A stretch of 64,000 nt of DNA, from the NCBI GenBank assembly GCA_017562135.1, contig QEYB01001642.1, positions 992,001-1,056,000 of the forward strand. The letters run 5' to 3'. The notes under the pieces were generated by a model that searched no databases, was not told the DNA's origin, and saw nothing but the letters and a program-made list of their open reading frames with translations. The stretch is from Dipylidium caninum. Its lineage: Eukaryota; Platyhelminthes; Cestoda; Cyclophyllidea; Dipylidiidae. Positions within the stretch are counted from its first letter, which is position 1; the number at the start of each line of letters is the position of its first letter. The translations under genes were made by a program, and so were the position numbers. Shown here piece after piece: positions 12,590 through 26,059 of the stretch.

Positions 12590-15500
12590 ATGACATTTGA
12601 ACCACAAAACACTAATGGCAACGAGATCGTAAGTTCTTGTTTTTATATGTTTCAAGACAATTGTAATTTTCCTGCCCTATGATTATATCAAATTAAGTTT
12701 GTAAGAATTGAGCTAATTAAGTTATACTATTCTCCGAAACGTTTTTAACCTCTTTGTCGTACCGATTAATTGTGTTGACTAAACTTTCCATCTGTATTTT
12801 CGAGGCTCTTTTTTTTATGTTTACACTTGATTCTATGTGCAACAGCTGTACGTAATATCATTCACGGCCTTATATTTGTCAACCAATGGACGTAGTGAAC
12901 GAAGAAATAAACGTGTCATTCCTTTCACCTTAAAGCATGACGCGCCATCTAACCCTCCCGACATTTCGGTTTCCTTAACCTCGCCATATGTAAGCGTTGG
13001 TCTGAATGCCACTCTACTGGTAAACTCATTCGATAGTCTTGGTAGTGGCAGTTGGAGTAACTTCGGTGTTTTTTCGGTACGTTCATGGCAGCAATCATCG
13101 CCAATTATTAATTTTTCCCAGCAGTTGCCGTTGATTTCTGACGTAACGATTAAATGGGGGTTGGTGACTTGATCGTTTTCATTGCTTATGCCTATTTTTC
13201 CCAAACTTCCAGATCGCGCATAACTCAGACTGCGAAGCGCACGGAATCAAGAATTTTCCACCTACCATGCACTTTTCGACTAAATCTCCTTGTTTTACTA
13301 AAGGTATCGCTCCGGTAATAGCTGACGACGGTAACTTACTCTCTAAAAAGTCGAATACACCTGTTGACCACATTCGTATTTTACTTTACCTTTTTATGTA
13401 TCATATTGTTTTGGGGTTTATTAACATTTTACCAGTTTTTTTTGCCAAAATCCATCAATTTGCTGTAGTATTCTTGGTATAATTTTATCTGGAATATTCA
13501 GTCGCACCTTCTACTGTCATGCATATTGTGCGATTGTTCACCCTGGAGGAATCCATTTTTAATGAATTCTATATGGAGCTAAGAATTTGAGTGATAGATT
13601 ATGAGAATTTTTGTTCCCAAAACAGAACACGCTCCGTTGAGTGTGACAATTATGGAGGGAGTCGACAAGACAGAAGCGATGTCAAAAGCGGCATCTAAAA
13701 TTCAGGCGTGGTGGCGGAGAGTCTTACAGCGTCGAAGACTTGAGAAGGCAGCATTGCGATACTTATTTCTTGCTGAAAAGAAACGGATAATTAAACGGTC
13801 ATCTTCCATAAATCAAGGTTCTCTGGTGAAAACTCGTGTTTTCGATCACCCAGAGTTGCCACCCGAATTATGAAAAGAATGAGGGATTCAGAGCCGGTAG
13901 TTTTTCTTCTTACGTATTATTATTTAAAGGACCAAATTTATCAGAACTTCGCACTTTTACTTCTTAAATATTATTACCCTGGAAAATTTTAAGAACGTGT
14001 ACTTTTTTGTGAAAAATAATAACACGCTTTATCTTTACTGATGATGGTGAATGTTTTATAGTAAAAATATATAAGTGTTAAATACAAAAATGTGTATGTT
14101 TGCGTGGTGGTAGGAACAGATTTAGTTTTGTTAATCTTGGATCGGTAGGTAGTGTGGACTACTTCTCTTATTAAAAAGTGAAATGAACCGAACTTGCGGT
14201 ACTTCCTGTTGAATGGGATACCTTGCGAAAATCACTGGTCCCTTGAGTCTTTGCTCATGTGCTAAAATCTGTTTTTCTTCCATTAGTTCGTGAGGAACAG
14301 TGCGACTACCCACGTTCCTTCACCCGTTCCAACAAGAACAGAGTGTAATGTACCTGTATCCGTGAATAAACCGCCTACTAGCACCAACGAAAACGAAGGG
14401 GTATTTTGGTTTTTATTGCATTTCATTTGCACTATACATCGTAAGTTGTAGGTTAGGTAAGGCGATGTTTTGGTGTTATTTTAAATTTACAGTGTTCGCT
14501 TGAAGAAAGCGCCACCATCGGATAAATGACTGCTTAATTGGTATCTAAATTTTTTTTACGGGAGATGTTTGAAGTAATTGTACTATGGTGGTTCAGATTA
14601 TCCTCTTTAATCTACTTTTTGTCACACTTTGGTTGTTTTAAAGATCACCACGCGAGATCCTACTGAATTCAGTGTTAAATCCACCGATAGCAATCCAGAG
14701 GCGGCTGATATCGTGTCAGAAATACTTTCGACTCTTGAAAAACTTGGTTCTCTGGAGTCAGAGCTCGTGGTGCGTAACGAACGGCAATCTTCAAAAAGTC
14801 TCGACTGTTCCCAAACTCGTAAGGGGAACCCGATTTAAGTAGTTGTCTGCAATTACTCTTGGACCTAAAGTATTTCCGTAGTTTTACCTTGCCTCCACTG
14901 TAAACGTCCTCAAAGCAGTTAGGCCTTCGTCCCACAGCAGTATCATCGAGGTTGGCAGTATTACTTTCATTTCTACCAATAATCTTGCAAAAACAAGTAC
15001 TGAATTTTGTAGTAGTTATCCGTGTTGTTTTCAAAATTTCATTTTAATTCCTCTAGTGCACGCAATAACCGAGATGCTTATGGAGGTTCATTCTGTCCCA
15101 GTGAGAAACAATGAAGGGGAAGATGTTACTGTCGGGTCCAAACTCTTTCTAGACAAAAGAATAACGGCGAACCAGATGACCGAGTCACTTAAGGCGCTTT
15201 CGGATATAGAAACGATAGCCAAAGAAAATTCCTTCCAGACTGTGTAAGCCAATATCAAATATAAGTATTCTACTAATAAGTTATAAGTAGCATAATTGTG
15301 TCATTTTGTACAGTATTAAATCGAATGAGAAAGGTGACAGTCATAGTAGGCGGCCTACTTTGACACCAACCGAAGTGTTTCCATTTTCACAAGGAGAAGA
15401 GGCTTGCGTTGTATCAGGGGCGGAAACGGTTGAACTGGCTGAGATTAGAATCAAAACACCTAACCTCGATAACCAAACCATGGGCTTGAATGGAAGCTTT

Positions 15501-18500
15501 GATACATCAACCTTCTCAGACGTTACTTCTAAAGACAACGTAAGTGTTAATTTAAACCCTGAAATTTACGTGACTATGTGTGAGTATGCTCATTCAACTG
15601 CTAGTCCGGAGTTAGCCTCTGGTTTGAGAGTGCTAATGCCATCAGCCTCGCTTCTGTGTCATTGTCTCGCCTATGACGGGGCTTTTGTGCCTGCGGCCAT
15701 GCCCACCGAATGAGTCACCGTGTTCAGCCCGGACCCAGAAGGGCCTGGTGGCCGTGTGCCTCCGCATGCGACACTTCTTTTCCCACACGTCGGACCTAAC
15801 TCTCTCCTTCTCATTATCACTACTCTTTGTGCATTGTGTAATTCACCTTTGACTCCGGTGTATTTTGCATGATTGACTGTGCATAGTAGTGGCAATGGAT
15901 TTTAACAGTTGTAGATGTGTACTACTTTGTGTGAATGCGTGTCATGCGTGCGGACCTAAGCAGAAAATTGTTTCCCATCTGTTGCTACTTCCATAATATT
16001 TGACTTTTTGCTATCTTGCAGCGTAGCCTATTTTTCTTCTATATTGACAAATCAAGTTGGCTTACTGTTGTCTAAGAGTCTAACGTCCAATGCTTGGATC
16101 TTTGCCGTCGTGTTCTTGCAAGCTACGTTTGTGTCATTGTTAGACACACGCGGCAATGTGGTTATCTTTTCACGCAGGTCAAGTCTCTCCATGGGCTACT
16201 GACTGATGGGAAAAATGCACCTTATTACTCTCCGTCCCAGTTAAGAACGTCAAACTGGGTTCTAGCTGATTATCGACAAGGGTTGTTACTACAGAGCATA
16301 TCTGAACCACTCGAGGGGCCATGTAACTTCGGGTGACGAATGTTCATTCTCGATGCCGAATCATAAATTGACATGTTTGCTCATAAGATACGCGAGTCCA
16401 TTTCGAGGACGGCATTTCCCGTGACGTCTGAGGGTATTTGTAGAGCCTCGCACTAAATCTAATGTCCCATGTGACGTGGGGATGGTAAGTGTTTAATTCT
16501 TGAATATCCCCCTCCCTGTGTGCACAAAATGTCTGGCTGCGATGACTGCGAGCCAGTGAGGACATAAACAGACCGTGTGTTACAAAGTGGTGAACTCTGC
16601 TGTTGTAGGCGGACTGGAGGGCCGCGGCTTCGGGTTACCAGTTAAAGCGTCAGGTTGCTGAGCCGAAATGCGCTCTGCAGAAGCAGAAGGCAGTGGCGAT
16701 TGAGAATGGGTTGCGGGACTGCGAGAAACGCCTTCGTGATGAGTACGAGGAGAAGTTGGGGAAAAACTACCGCCTAGTTGATGAACTTCTTGCCGAGAAG
16801 AAGGCGTTAACTGAGCAATGTGACAGGCTGGTGGCGGACATGCGCCAAATCTCGGAAAAGGCGTTAGCGAAGCAGAAGTTGATGGAGGAGAAGTATGTTT
16901 GCTCTTTCTAACAAATTGCCAACCTCTTATTATCCATAGGCATTTCCTACGGTGATGAGAGCTCTATTACATCCCTTAATAATAAATACAAACTGCAAAC
17001 TTCGGTCAAACCAGTCAAACCAGTGCATCTCATTCGGAGCCTTACGATGAGTATGGTGCATCCTGAAATCGACAACGGTCTTTTAGATGCATAAAAAATG
17101 TGGGATTTTTTTACTGCTTTTGTGAGATGAGACTGTGGAGCAATCGCAGAAAATACCGTAAATAAGTGGTACACCGCAAAACCCTGTTTCCCTCCATTAT
17201 GCGTACGAATCAGTCTTTGAACTATATGGCGGCGTCCACGTGTGTTTTTCATCTTCCCAGTTACAAGGTTGAATTAAAGAAGGCTGAAGCGAAGGCGGCT
17301 GCGGCGGAGAAAGTGAAGCGGGAGCGGTGGGAGGCAGCAAAAACGAAGTCTATCAAGGTGGTCAAACGCACATTTGCATAACACACCCTCCCTTTGTCTG
17401 TGTCGCCAATTCTCCCTCTAAGGGTTTCATTCAGTCTTCTGCTCAAATTTAGATTTAAAAGTTAAATATGTTCGAAACTGAGTGTATGGCGTTTTTTACC
17501 GGCAAATCCCTTGGATTAGTTCTCTCTTATAGTCACCCAATTACTCTTTATGGGTTTTGTCGAGTAATTCGCCTGTGATACCGAAAAACCGTGTCAGTTC
17601 ATTGAGGTCATCTCGAAGGTGTTGTTAGGAGGGCAAAAACAAGTAGTCTCATGTGGATACTTTTGCTTGAACGAATATTTTTGCATAGGAAATGGCCATG
17701 AAGAGTGTCGAGCACGAAGTTCAGCGCCTGATGCAGAATCACAAGGAGGAGGTGGAGGAGTTGAAACGTCAGTTCAAGGAGGAAGTGGAAGCAGCCGACA
17801 CTCGGGCATTTGAGTGCTACTCGACGAAGTTGGAGGAGTTGCGTTCGAGGTTTGACAAGGAGCGTGAGGAGGCCTGTCTGAAGGAGCGGAAGCTCGTCTC
17901 CGAGAGGTATGACCCACTCCAGGCAGCATTGCACGCCCCTCCGACTGCCTCCTCTTGGCAGGCACTTTAGCTCCTCTCGGGTGTGGTTCCTTTCCCCTCT
18001 TGCAAAATGCGTCGCACGTGCTGTGCTTGCATCCACAAGGGCGTAGACGCAAGATGACAATCGTTGACACGCAAATTTCATGCGACATGTCGCTTGTAAT
18101 AGAGTGGGCAAATGACGTCTTATTCTACTCTGGCAACGGTTAGGGATGAAGCATTTAAGCAAAGAAGATACGATGAGATTTCTGTGAACAGGGGGACTTT
18201 CCCTGTCGATGCTCACTACTCCATTTAAGACATAACATTTATTGTGAAGTGTATTTCAATGTTGTTTTGTCCTGAAATGGCATTCTAGTTAATTATTTCC
18301 CACAGAAACTGAATTACGCGCTTATTCTCAGACGGAATTCGTACTACTTTTTTCAGTGCTCGCATTCGTTTAAGGAAGAAGAGGTCGAGGTGGCTTCTGA
18401 GGCGTGTTTTGCGCCTGTTTTAGGCGTGTGACTTCTCGTTTAGTGGGCATTTTCTTTTACCGCGAATGAACACACTTAGTCTCTTCCCCCAACCCTGATT

Positions 18501-21500
18501 TGGTGTTGCTGAATCCCGAGGTGAGGCACCAGCGTGATGAATTTAGTGCGCTATGCAATGCGGGCCGCGGAGGGGGCGGAGGCAGACTGTCGTACGCCCC
18601 GCCTGCGTTCACAGAGGGTCTTTTATCGCTTTGGAAAAGTCAGACATCGAGAGCCACACTCGGACTGGGCCTCCAAGTAGAAAAGAAAGTCCACAAATTC
18701 GGGCGATGCCTTCAGCGGATGGGCAAGTAATTGATCTCACTGGCCACTTGGCAACACGAACGGGTTAAATTTGCGAGATTTCGTAACGTCGGCCTTCATA
18801 GCTTTGCCTGCCGTGTTAGGTACACAGCGCTGATGGTGGAAGAGCGTCAGGTTTGGGAGGATATGAGGAAGAAGTGGTTGAAGGAAGTGTCGGAGGAGAA
18901 CAATCGCCTGATGTCCTCATTGTCGAGGGAGCGCGCTGATTTCGAGGAGCAAATAAGGCGACTCAACGGTGCTCTCGCAGACGCCAACCAAACACATCTT
19001 CTTGAAGTGACACGTATCAAAAAGGATTTAGAGGCCGATCACGTGGTACGAACTTTCTTCTCTGGCTTTGTGAACTTGGCTAGTGACTAAATGACCTGAA
19101 TGTATAATCAGACGGTGAAGCAAATGGGGCGAATAGAGGGGAGACCCACTAATACAAATAAGACTCTCTGCAAGGGAGAGTAATTTTGTATGATTGGAGT
19201 ACTCTCTTCCCAGTCGGAGCTTGCCAAGTTGCAGTCGCGGATGGAAGCTGAGAAGGTGACTGTCGAGGAAACGGTTCGTGCCCAAATGAGGTCGGAATTT
19301 TTGGAACGTGAACGCGAAATCGTTGACAGACTCAGAAAAGAGCGAGATCGTCAGTTGGAGGCGGCTGTCCAACGTTTGGAGGAGGAGGTGAGTCTCTCGC
19401 GGGAGGAAACTGAATGCAGTGCTCAAGAGAAGATAAGGTGAGCCTCTAAGTTATCAAAATCACTTTTGGGTAAAAAAAATTCAAGCACTTAAAGGCCAAT
19501 TAAGTTTTCGCATGTTGTATCCATGCCACGGTAAAATGGTCGATCTCTTCAAACCGAGTGTTCAACGGAGTCTATGACTCCTCGCTCTTCCTACTCTCCC
19601 GATAACGTCGACGATCGGCGATGAGTGGTCTTGATCTTTCGCAAGAAGAAGAGTCCAATTGTCTATCGTTTTCATATGCGTAAAATAGCCTGTCACAATA
19701 TGCGAATAATTAGTGTAACCACGCAGGAGTTCACATTTGTGCGATTGAAGCCGTCCTTGAGCAGTGCGAACGGTGCTGAGACGGACCGGCGGGCGATTGG
19801 GTGAGGGCTGCTGCGACATCGGCTTCACCAAGACGCGCGTCGTCGATTTGCTGTCCATCACAATGAATTCTTTAACACCGCCGAGTATAGCAATTAACGG
19901 TGGGGGGAGGTCGGAATCCCCTACCCCCCCTTCACGCCGCTCGCCTCATCCAACCCATCAGCCAGCTGGCTCAAAAGTGTCAGCGTCCATGCCACGGGCT
20001 CCCACATTTTTTGTTCTGCATGCCTCGAGGGGTGGGTAGCCTCATGCCTCCCCAAGGCGCTGACGACGCCTGGTTGGTGAATCCCCGTTGCCACTGAGGC
20101 ATCTCGCTCGGTTGAGCCCATTGCCGCCTTCTACTGACGAGCGTAAACTCCCCTTGGGAATTTAGTGATCTGCAGGGACTCGTCGGCCAGATTGTAGCTA
20201 CTGTCCATCATCCTCTGTACTTCTTTAAGACGCGTCTAAATGGGACACTCACGAGTGCCTCTTCCCCTCCCTCCCTCTTTCCCTCCCGCCGTGGTTTCGA
20301 CAGTCGAGCTGATAGCCACTTTAATGAGTTCTGGTAGAGAAGTCGGAATTTGTTAAATGCCCCCTAAGTCGACGCATGTCTGATCGTTACCTAAATCTGT
20401 CTTTAGGCGACTGAAAGAGAAGTACCAAAAAAGTATCGATGAACTGGAAGCTGCCGAGCAGCAAGCAAACGATAAGTACAACCAAATGAGGGTAAGTTCC
20501 ATTACCCCCCAGTGTCAACATGACCCCTGATGAGCGAGTCCACAGTGCTTTCATTGCCACGTGCCCCTTTTCGCCTTGCACCTCACGAAGCCCCACTGCA
20601 AGCGCGTGTACGAGTGCGAGTGCTCTGCTGTGGACGAGTCGTGTCTCGTCGGCCCGTTGTGCAGACTTTTCGACTCTAAGTGGAGGAGGGGGGGGACCAC
20701 ATAGACCTTTGCGACAGGTACTGCTTAATCTGCGCCCATTCCTGCACAAATCCCCTAAATGGTGCTCTATCATCCGCCTCGTGGTTCCCATCAATCAAAC
20801 TTGCTTCTGTCCACGTCATGGTGCGCATTCTCGCACACTCGGCGTTGCGGCGACTGACTTTGGTCCACCAAATGCCGCTGACATGCACACGAGGCGAAGG
20901 CGACGGCGACGGGCACCCCTGAGGCGCGTAGACACGTTCTCTGGAGGGTAATTAACACTGACCGTGCCAACGTTCCTCACGATGGAATCAAATGTACCCA
21001 ACGACTTTTGGGGGCTCTTTTACCCCTTTTCTCAAGTAATATCTCCCAATAACACTTAGAGGTGTGTACACCAGGCGACCTAGTTGTTCTCATTAGGTTT
21101 GGCATTACTTCGTGTGATTATTGGACGAAATCCATAGTAATTTTCTAAAGAAGGCGGAAGACGAAGGAGTGGATAGCGAGATATAGTTCTGGAGGTGGTG
21201 GTAGTCTGCCAACTTCATCAAGTTCCCACTGAGTGGCGCAGCCTTCTCATTTCCTCGAACACTTTTTAGCCGGATAGAATTGCTTCGCAGGAATCGCTGA
21301 TCTCCCCTTGTGGCGTCCAAGTAGTCATCGGATGTGCTGGTGCCTTATTTTTACTTTATATTAGGTGAATCCGTACATGACGCAGGGTGGATGGGCGAGC
21401 TTTGGAGACCTCAAATATGGAAATACGCGTATACTCGCAATGAATTGTTAGACTAGCCAGCTTCTTAGACTCTTGTGAGGCCAATCGCAATCTGTTTGAT

Positions 21501-24500
21501 GGTATCACACACTCGCCACGTCAGCTGTCAAAATATTTCTTGCGTTCAGGTAGCGGCTCTTTCATGGTGCCTTTCGGTCAGTCCTGCGATGCTGGGTGAC
21601 GCGATTTTCGTCTCACTAGTAGCTCGAAGGCATCCCCACTGCACAGTGTCGGCCCCGCCTCAAAGTCTTCCCTACAGGAAATGCACGACCGGCAGTAATT
21701 TTATGGGGTTTCGCCAGTCGTTTTGGTCGATGCTGTCTCAGTGTGCGAGCTGACTGCGTATAACACGCTCTTCTCCCTGCGTAACTAGTGGTCCGGTGAC
21801 AGGCTCTAGGCCGGCTGGAGCTAGAGCCCAGCCAGATGAAGTAGAGCTGTTGTCTCCAGACGGTCATCACCCTTGAGACGATGTACCCGGCCGTGCGCAC
21901 ACAAACAGCCCGCGCTTGGCTGCTCGCACGCAGCCATGGAGCAAAGTGGGCACTTCACTTCACACGACGGTCGGTGAGCAGACAGGGATAGCACCTTGCA
22001 ACCACTGAGAAATTATTTGGTGTTTTAATGCAAAATCAAGGCTTCTGTGATAGTCCGGTTTTCCTTTCTCGCTCAAATGGCAAGGCGCGGTGTTTGGAGT
22101 TGGAGGGCGAGTTGAACTGTTACAAGGTGCGTCTTGCCCAGGCCGAGGAGGAGGCGGGACGCGTTCAGTCGACAAATGAGCGTCTGACACGGGAACGCGA
22201 ACACGTGCGCGAGGCGGTGGCCCGCGACGTGGCCGAGGAGATGGCCGCGGCGAAGGCTCAGGCGAGCCGAGCTCAGCGTGAATTGGCCGAAACGCGGGCC
22301 CAGGCTAACGCCGAAGTCGCACGACTGCAGGAAGATTTGGCGTCCGCCAGACGAGACGCGGCGGAGAAGTTGGAATCCATCCACCAGAGGTTGTTTTTCT
22401 CACTCATTTTATGCCATCTACATTCCAATTCCTCTTTATTCTAACACCCACAACCTTTATTAGGCAGACAACATTCCAAAAATGTCCAAGGTAGTAATTT
22501 TGCACGAAGGGAGGAATTTGCGGTAATTTGTTTATTTATTGCAAGGCTTCCGATCATATGCTTGTCACGAGGTGGATTAGTGAAGTCAGGTGGATTTGTG
22601 CCTCATCACACAGGGCCTGAATGCGTTTTCTTAAAACGAGCTCAGTTTTGCATTCATCGTATTGGCCGACGTTAATAATGCATGCGGCAGCAGCAGCTTC
22701 CCCAACATCATGCATCATGCGTTCTGTCCTCACAACTGCATACCAATGGATGTGTCCACAAACACGAGTCCTGCTATCGGAAACTAATTTTAATTTCGCG
22801 CTCAGGTTAAGTGATCGGTCACGTGTGAGGAGGGAGAGCTGGTGAGCAGCAAGTCGGAAGTTGGGAGGCGTCAGGATGTGCCTTCTCTATCCCCTCACTC
22901 TCGGCGCTATGACGTTGTGCCATGAACAGCGACGTAAACCTCTGGCCTTATAAAACGGGCTGGCACTGCCTTCAGCTGACTTAGGTGCCCGACAGGCGTG
23001 ATTAACGTGATACTCCCCCACAATTCAGCGCTGTCTCCCCTGATTCTGTGGCACCCGAACGGCTTACTGGTTATTCTATTTCTCATCGTGCTTCGCTTAG
23101 TCAAGTAGTCGTGTTATACCGACGAAGAGTTCATAACATCGCTTCTCTACTAGCCACGTAAATCGCATTCTGCTTTGGGCTAGACAAATAGGGCTTCTCC
23201 TCGTCTTCGTCCTCCTCCACCCTCTGTTTTCTTTTGTGGAAGACACGTTGTTGATACCTCCAGTTGCTACTGCCAACTCAATTTACGATGTAATGCCATA
23301 AAACAACAATTTGGTGCATACGAGGTATTGTTATTGCCCTTGTTTGCGTTTCTAACAAGGTCTGGTGGTATTCACCGCCGGCACATGTCTTCATCGGTGA
23401 AAGAAAATACTGTTTTGTGTTGTTCACAAGAATGGTGCATTGCCGTTCTCCCGAGTGCGTTGTTATGGCAGTAGCATATCTCCCGAGGAATCACTCTAAC
23501 TCGATCTGCAAGCCAAATGAGAAGTCCTTTCTCACCGAGCTCCAATACGCCCGTCAATACTTGATGGGGTTGAACTTCCTTCTTCGTCATAGCCGAGGGA
23601 AAGCCCTATTCCAGCGTCGGTGGACGATCATCCACTCAGGCCAGACTACACTAATGAGTGTTTGCCCCACCGTGAAGTCACTTGTCCCACAACATGACTA
23701 CTTAATTACCCTGAAAGGCGGTTCTCAAATGCGGAGACCGAAGGTTAAGTGCTCCTCCATTAGCGTCTTTTTGAGGACATTGGCGAAGCGGGGGTTTGTT
23801 CAGAAATAAGGAACAACCGACCGAAGCACATGGTGAGTGAATGCACGATGGTCGTTCAGAGAGTAGAGCACCTCAGTTTAAATGATTCCGGAGTATTTGT
23901 CTTTTTTTCCCGTAAACTCTCCCGACTCTTCTTCGGGTGTTGTACCGTTTGAGTCTTGGATTCGAAAGACCCTTCGAAGACGAAAAAAGTGTTCAACTGG
24001 CGGACAGTTACTGGACTATCACAAGTAAGTGAAGGAATGTAGCTCCAACTGGGCTTCGTCACCGGTGAAACATGGTGGACGAGGAGGTGCGGAGGTGCGC
24101 AACAAGAGTCCCGCTGAACGACGAGCTGCGCTCACCCTCGATGAAAACATTTCCAAGTGGTTTTCCCACCAATGAATTAAATGAATTGAATTAAAGGGAT
24201 TAAAGGAGCGGTCGAAATGCGATTACAATTAAGAGAATAAGAGGATTATTAAAGTGTGAATCCCTTTGCAACTACAGAATCAAAGAGGCCATTGTGAAGA
24301 AGGATGAGAATACGAAGGAGTTGGTGCGTAAGTACGAGAAGAAGATTAGGGAGTTGACAGCGCAGTTGGCAAATGGGAAGGGAGCTGGAAGCGTGGATGA
24401 TGAAGATCACGATGGCCTTCGTCGCACCCCTGCGAATGGGATCGGTAGAGGAGCGGCTGGCGTGGCGCGTGCTGCGTCCGCTAGGATGCGGGTCCTCGCC

Positions 24501-24515
24501 GTTCGGAAGCGCTAA
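12590..24515 (+). CDS. CEP131: CEP131 (AZI1 / Dilatory) centriolar-satellite protein
   Basis: CEP131 is a coiled-coil protein of centriolar satellites and the ciliary base, needed for cilium formation. Sixteen exons join in consistent phase: 12590-12628, 12846-13076, 13213-13330, 13626-13837, 14644-14773, 15057-15243, 15314-15539, 16178-16258, 16609-16892, 17261-17357, 17689-17906, 18820-19045, 19214-19437, 20407-20491, 22085-22389, 24278-24515. The product has about 966 residues (human about 1083). Residues about 150-170 form an IQ motif (KIQAWWRRVLQRRR), as in human CEP131. From about 409 on it is almost continuous coiled coil with family landmarks: KVKRERWEAAKTKSIK, EVQRLMQNHKEEVEELK, EREIVDRLRKERDRQLE, RRLKEKYQKSIDELE and IHQRIKEAIVKKDE. 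The first eight exons are low-complexity apart from the IQ motif and rest on splice signals, so the N-terminus (ATG at 12590) is less certain. Exons 9-16 are very secure. Confidence 0.92.
20492..22084 (+). other. CEP131 intron, no gene seen
   Basis: A 1.6-kb intron between the exons ending at 20491 and starting at 22085. Several open frames on both strands overlap each other and share no family features. It contains a GC-rich patch at about 20,820-20,940 but no convincing exon. Confidence 0.6.
22390..24277 (+). other. Last CEP131 intron, no gene seen
   Basis: A 1.9-kb intron before the final CEP131 exon. The longest open frame (23417-23809, +) has no recognisable motif and no supporting signals. 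I regard the interval as non-coding. Confidence 0.6.
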
Positions 24516-24863
24516 CCTCTCGGGATGCCTCCCACTTGTCGAGACCTTTCCTCCTCCACTTCGCTCTCACAGCAAAGGGAGTTGGCATGCTCCACCACCC
24601 GTTTACTTGTCGAGCGGGTGGTAGGTGTTGATGTAATGTAAAATTTCTCCAAACCCCCCACCCCCGCGAGTTTTCTTCGTGAACATAGTTGGGCATTTAG
24701 TTCTTGTCAAAATTCCTGTCATTTGTCAGATAGGCTAAGAGGTTCACCCGGCCTCGAGGCCCGATTACGTCGCGAGCCAGAGTAAGGTCAGACTGGCATG
24801 CGCCGTGAAAAATGCCTCAAATTACAAAGGGCCTCAGTTAGAGCGCAAACCACGGGCCAGTGC

Positions 24864-25284
24864 GCACACGCGCCTACTCGCGACTGCTGAAGTAGTGACG
24901 GCGGTGGTGGCGGTGGGTGTGCGTCTGCGCACGAGGTAGCGCGTGGCGGCAGTGGCGTCTCTTGTTGATGAAACAGTTGAAACTCGCGAACAATTCACTT
25001 CGTACGTACGGCAAGCCCCGTTCATGCAGCGAACGGTCTTTGGCGTCCCAGTGGTGTTGTGGGCATTCCAGTGCCACACGTGCACAGGTCGGCGGCAGTC
25101 CCGTCATGGTGGCCCCCAATTCGCGGTTGTTTCTCTCTGGCTACTCGTGCAATCGCACGTAAAACGACTGTCGGAGTGGGATCGGTGCACACGGGCCGGC
25201 GCGACGAGCGAGGAGGCGCAGACTGGTCTCTCTGTCGTTAGCGGCATCTGCGAGGTGGCCGGGTGTAGTCGAGTGCGCAGGTTG
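24864..25284 (+). repeat. 421-bp dispersed direct repeat, copy 1
   Basis: This stretch is identical by eye to 44512-44932 in the same orientation, an offset of 19,648 bp. It is GC-rich and lies between the 3' ends of CEP131 (+) and AMPK beta (-). The flanks are related but diverged. Upstream, a block reading AAATTACAAAGGGCCTCAGT is matched near copy 2 with several mismatches and an indel of about 20 bp. Downstream, the first 50-60 bp align only loosely. Open frames inside it exist on both strands but look unlike protein. No target-site duplication or LTR ends were recognised. Confidence 0.97.
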
Positions 25285-25746
25285 CGAGTCAGGCGCGTAG
25301 ATGTGTTGGAGGATTTCACCGAGAAAATGGCCGTTTGTGCAATGAAAATTCGCTTAGTGAGTGCAATCACCGGCTGCGTTTAACGAAGATGGTTTTCCCA
25401 GCTTCCCCTCTTACCGCCGCAAAACACTTGACTCGCCGAGCGTAACAACGAGCGAGGGCCAACTGGCTCGGATCGGTTTGAGGGGCAACCACAGCATGAA
25501 ACCAATTCCGCCCTCGTCTACTTGTGTTGAGGTATTTTGTAGTACTGACAGACAAAAGGTGTTTGTATCAAACGTAAAGCCGCGCAGTCCAAGACGCTCT
25601 AAGCGTACACAGGAGGGTACCGCACCGAGCACCTAACTGGGTGGGACATATACGTGTTTCAAGGCTTACCTGATCGCCTCACGTTTTGTAAGTTCTCTAC
25701 TTCAATGCCTACAAAAAAAGTAACAGCAGGCCATTAGAAAAAGCAT

Positions 25747-25752
25747 TTTATT
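25747..25752 (-). terminator. AATAAA polyadenylation signal, AMPK beta
   Basis: The minus strand reads AATAAA about 308 nt downstream of the AMPK beta stop codon at 26060, followed by an AT-rich stretch. Confidence 0.6.
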
Positions 25753-26059
25753 ACGAACAAATCAACGGTTCAAGGCCACGCTTGACGAGAGAGACTGGCA
25801 GCAAATAACTGGAAAAACTAGGAGTCCAAGGAAGGATAAATTGGGAGGTGGGTTCACCGTGTATGTACAACAGTGGGAGGGGTCTACATCTTCGCAAAGA
25901 TGTTCCCTATGTGGCGCGGTGAGCGTGTAAATTGAGCTAATCTGAGCGATACAATGGCGCAAGGAAGAAGTAATCAGGTTAATAGCGGGAAGTATGAAGT
26001 CTTGGGGGGTAAAAGTGGCGGGAAAAAGTTATATCCGCTTTGGAATTGCTTCACCGTTT

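Larger units (their letters stand above)
24516..26059. other. Convergent intergenic region CEP131 / AMPK beta
   Basis: About 1.5 kb between two 3' ends. It contains repeat copy 1 (24864-25284) and the AMPK beta 3' UTR with a polyadenylation hexamer at 25747-25752. No other gene is supported. Confidence 0.75.

Noticed and set aside
12833..13204. A 123-codon minus-strand frame opposite the start of CEP131
   Set aside because: The plus strand here fits CEP131 exons 2 with phase-consistent splice sites and a T-rich sense bias; the minus frame has no splice context or family.
23417..23809. A 130-codon plus-strand frame in the last CEP131 intron
   Set aside because: It has no recognisable motif and no phase-compatible place in CEP131.
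24834..25241. Open frames of 60-90 codons inside the repeat, on both strands, present in both copies
   Set aside because: They overlap each other in several frames, their composition follows the GC-rich, CA/CG-repeated DNA, and they match no family; identity of the copies makes them recur automatically.
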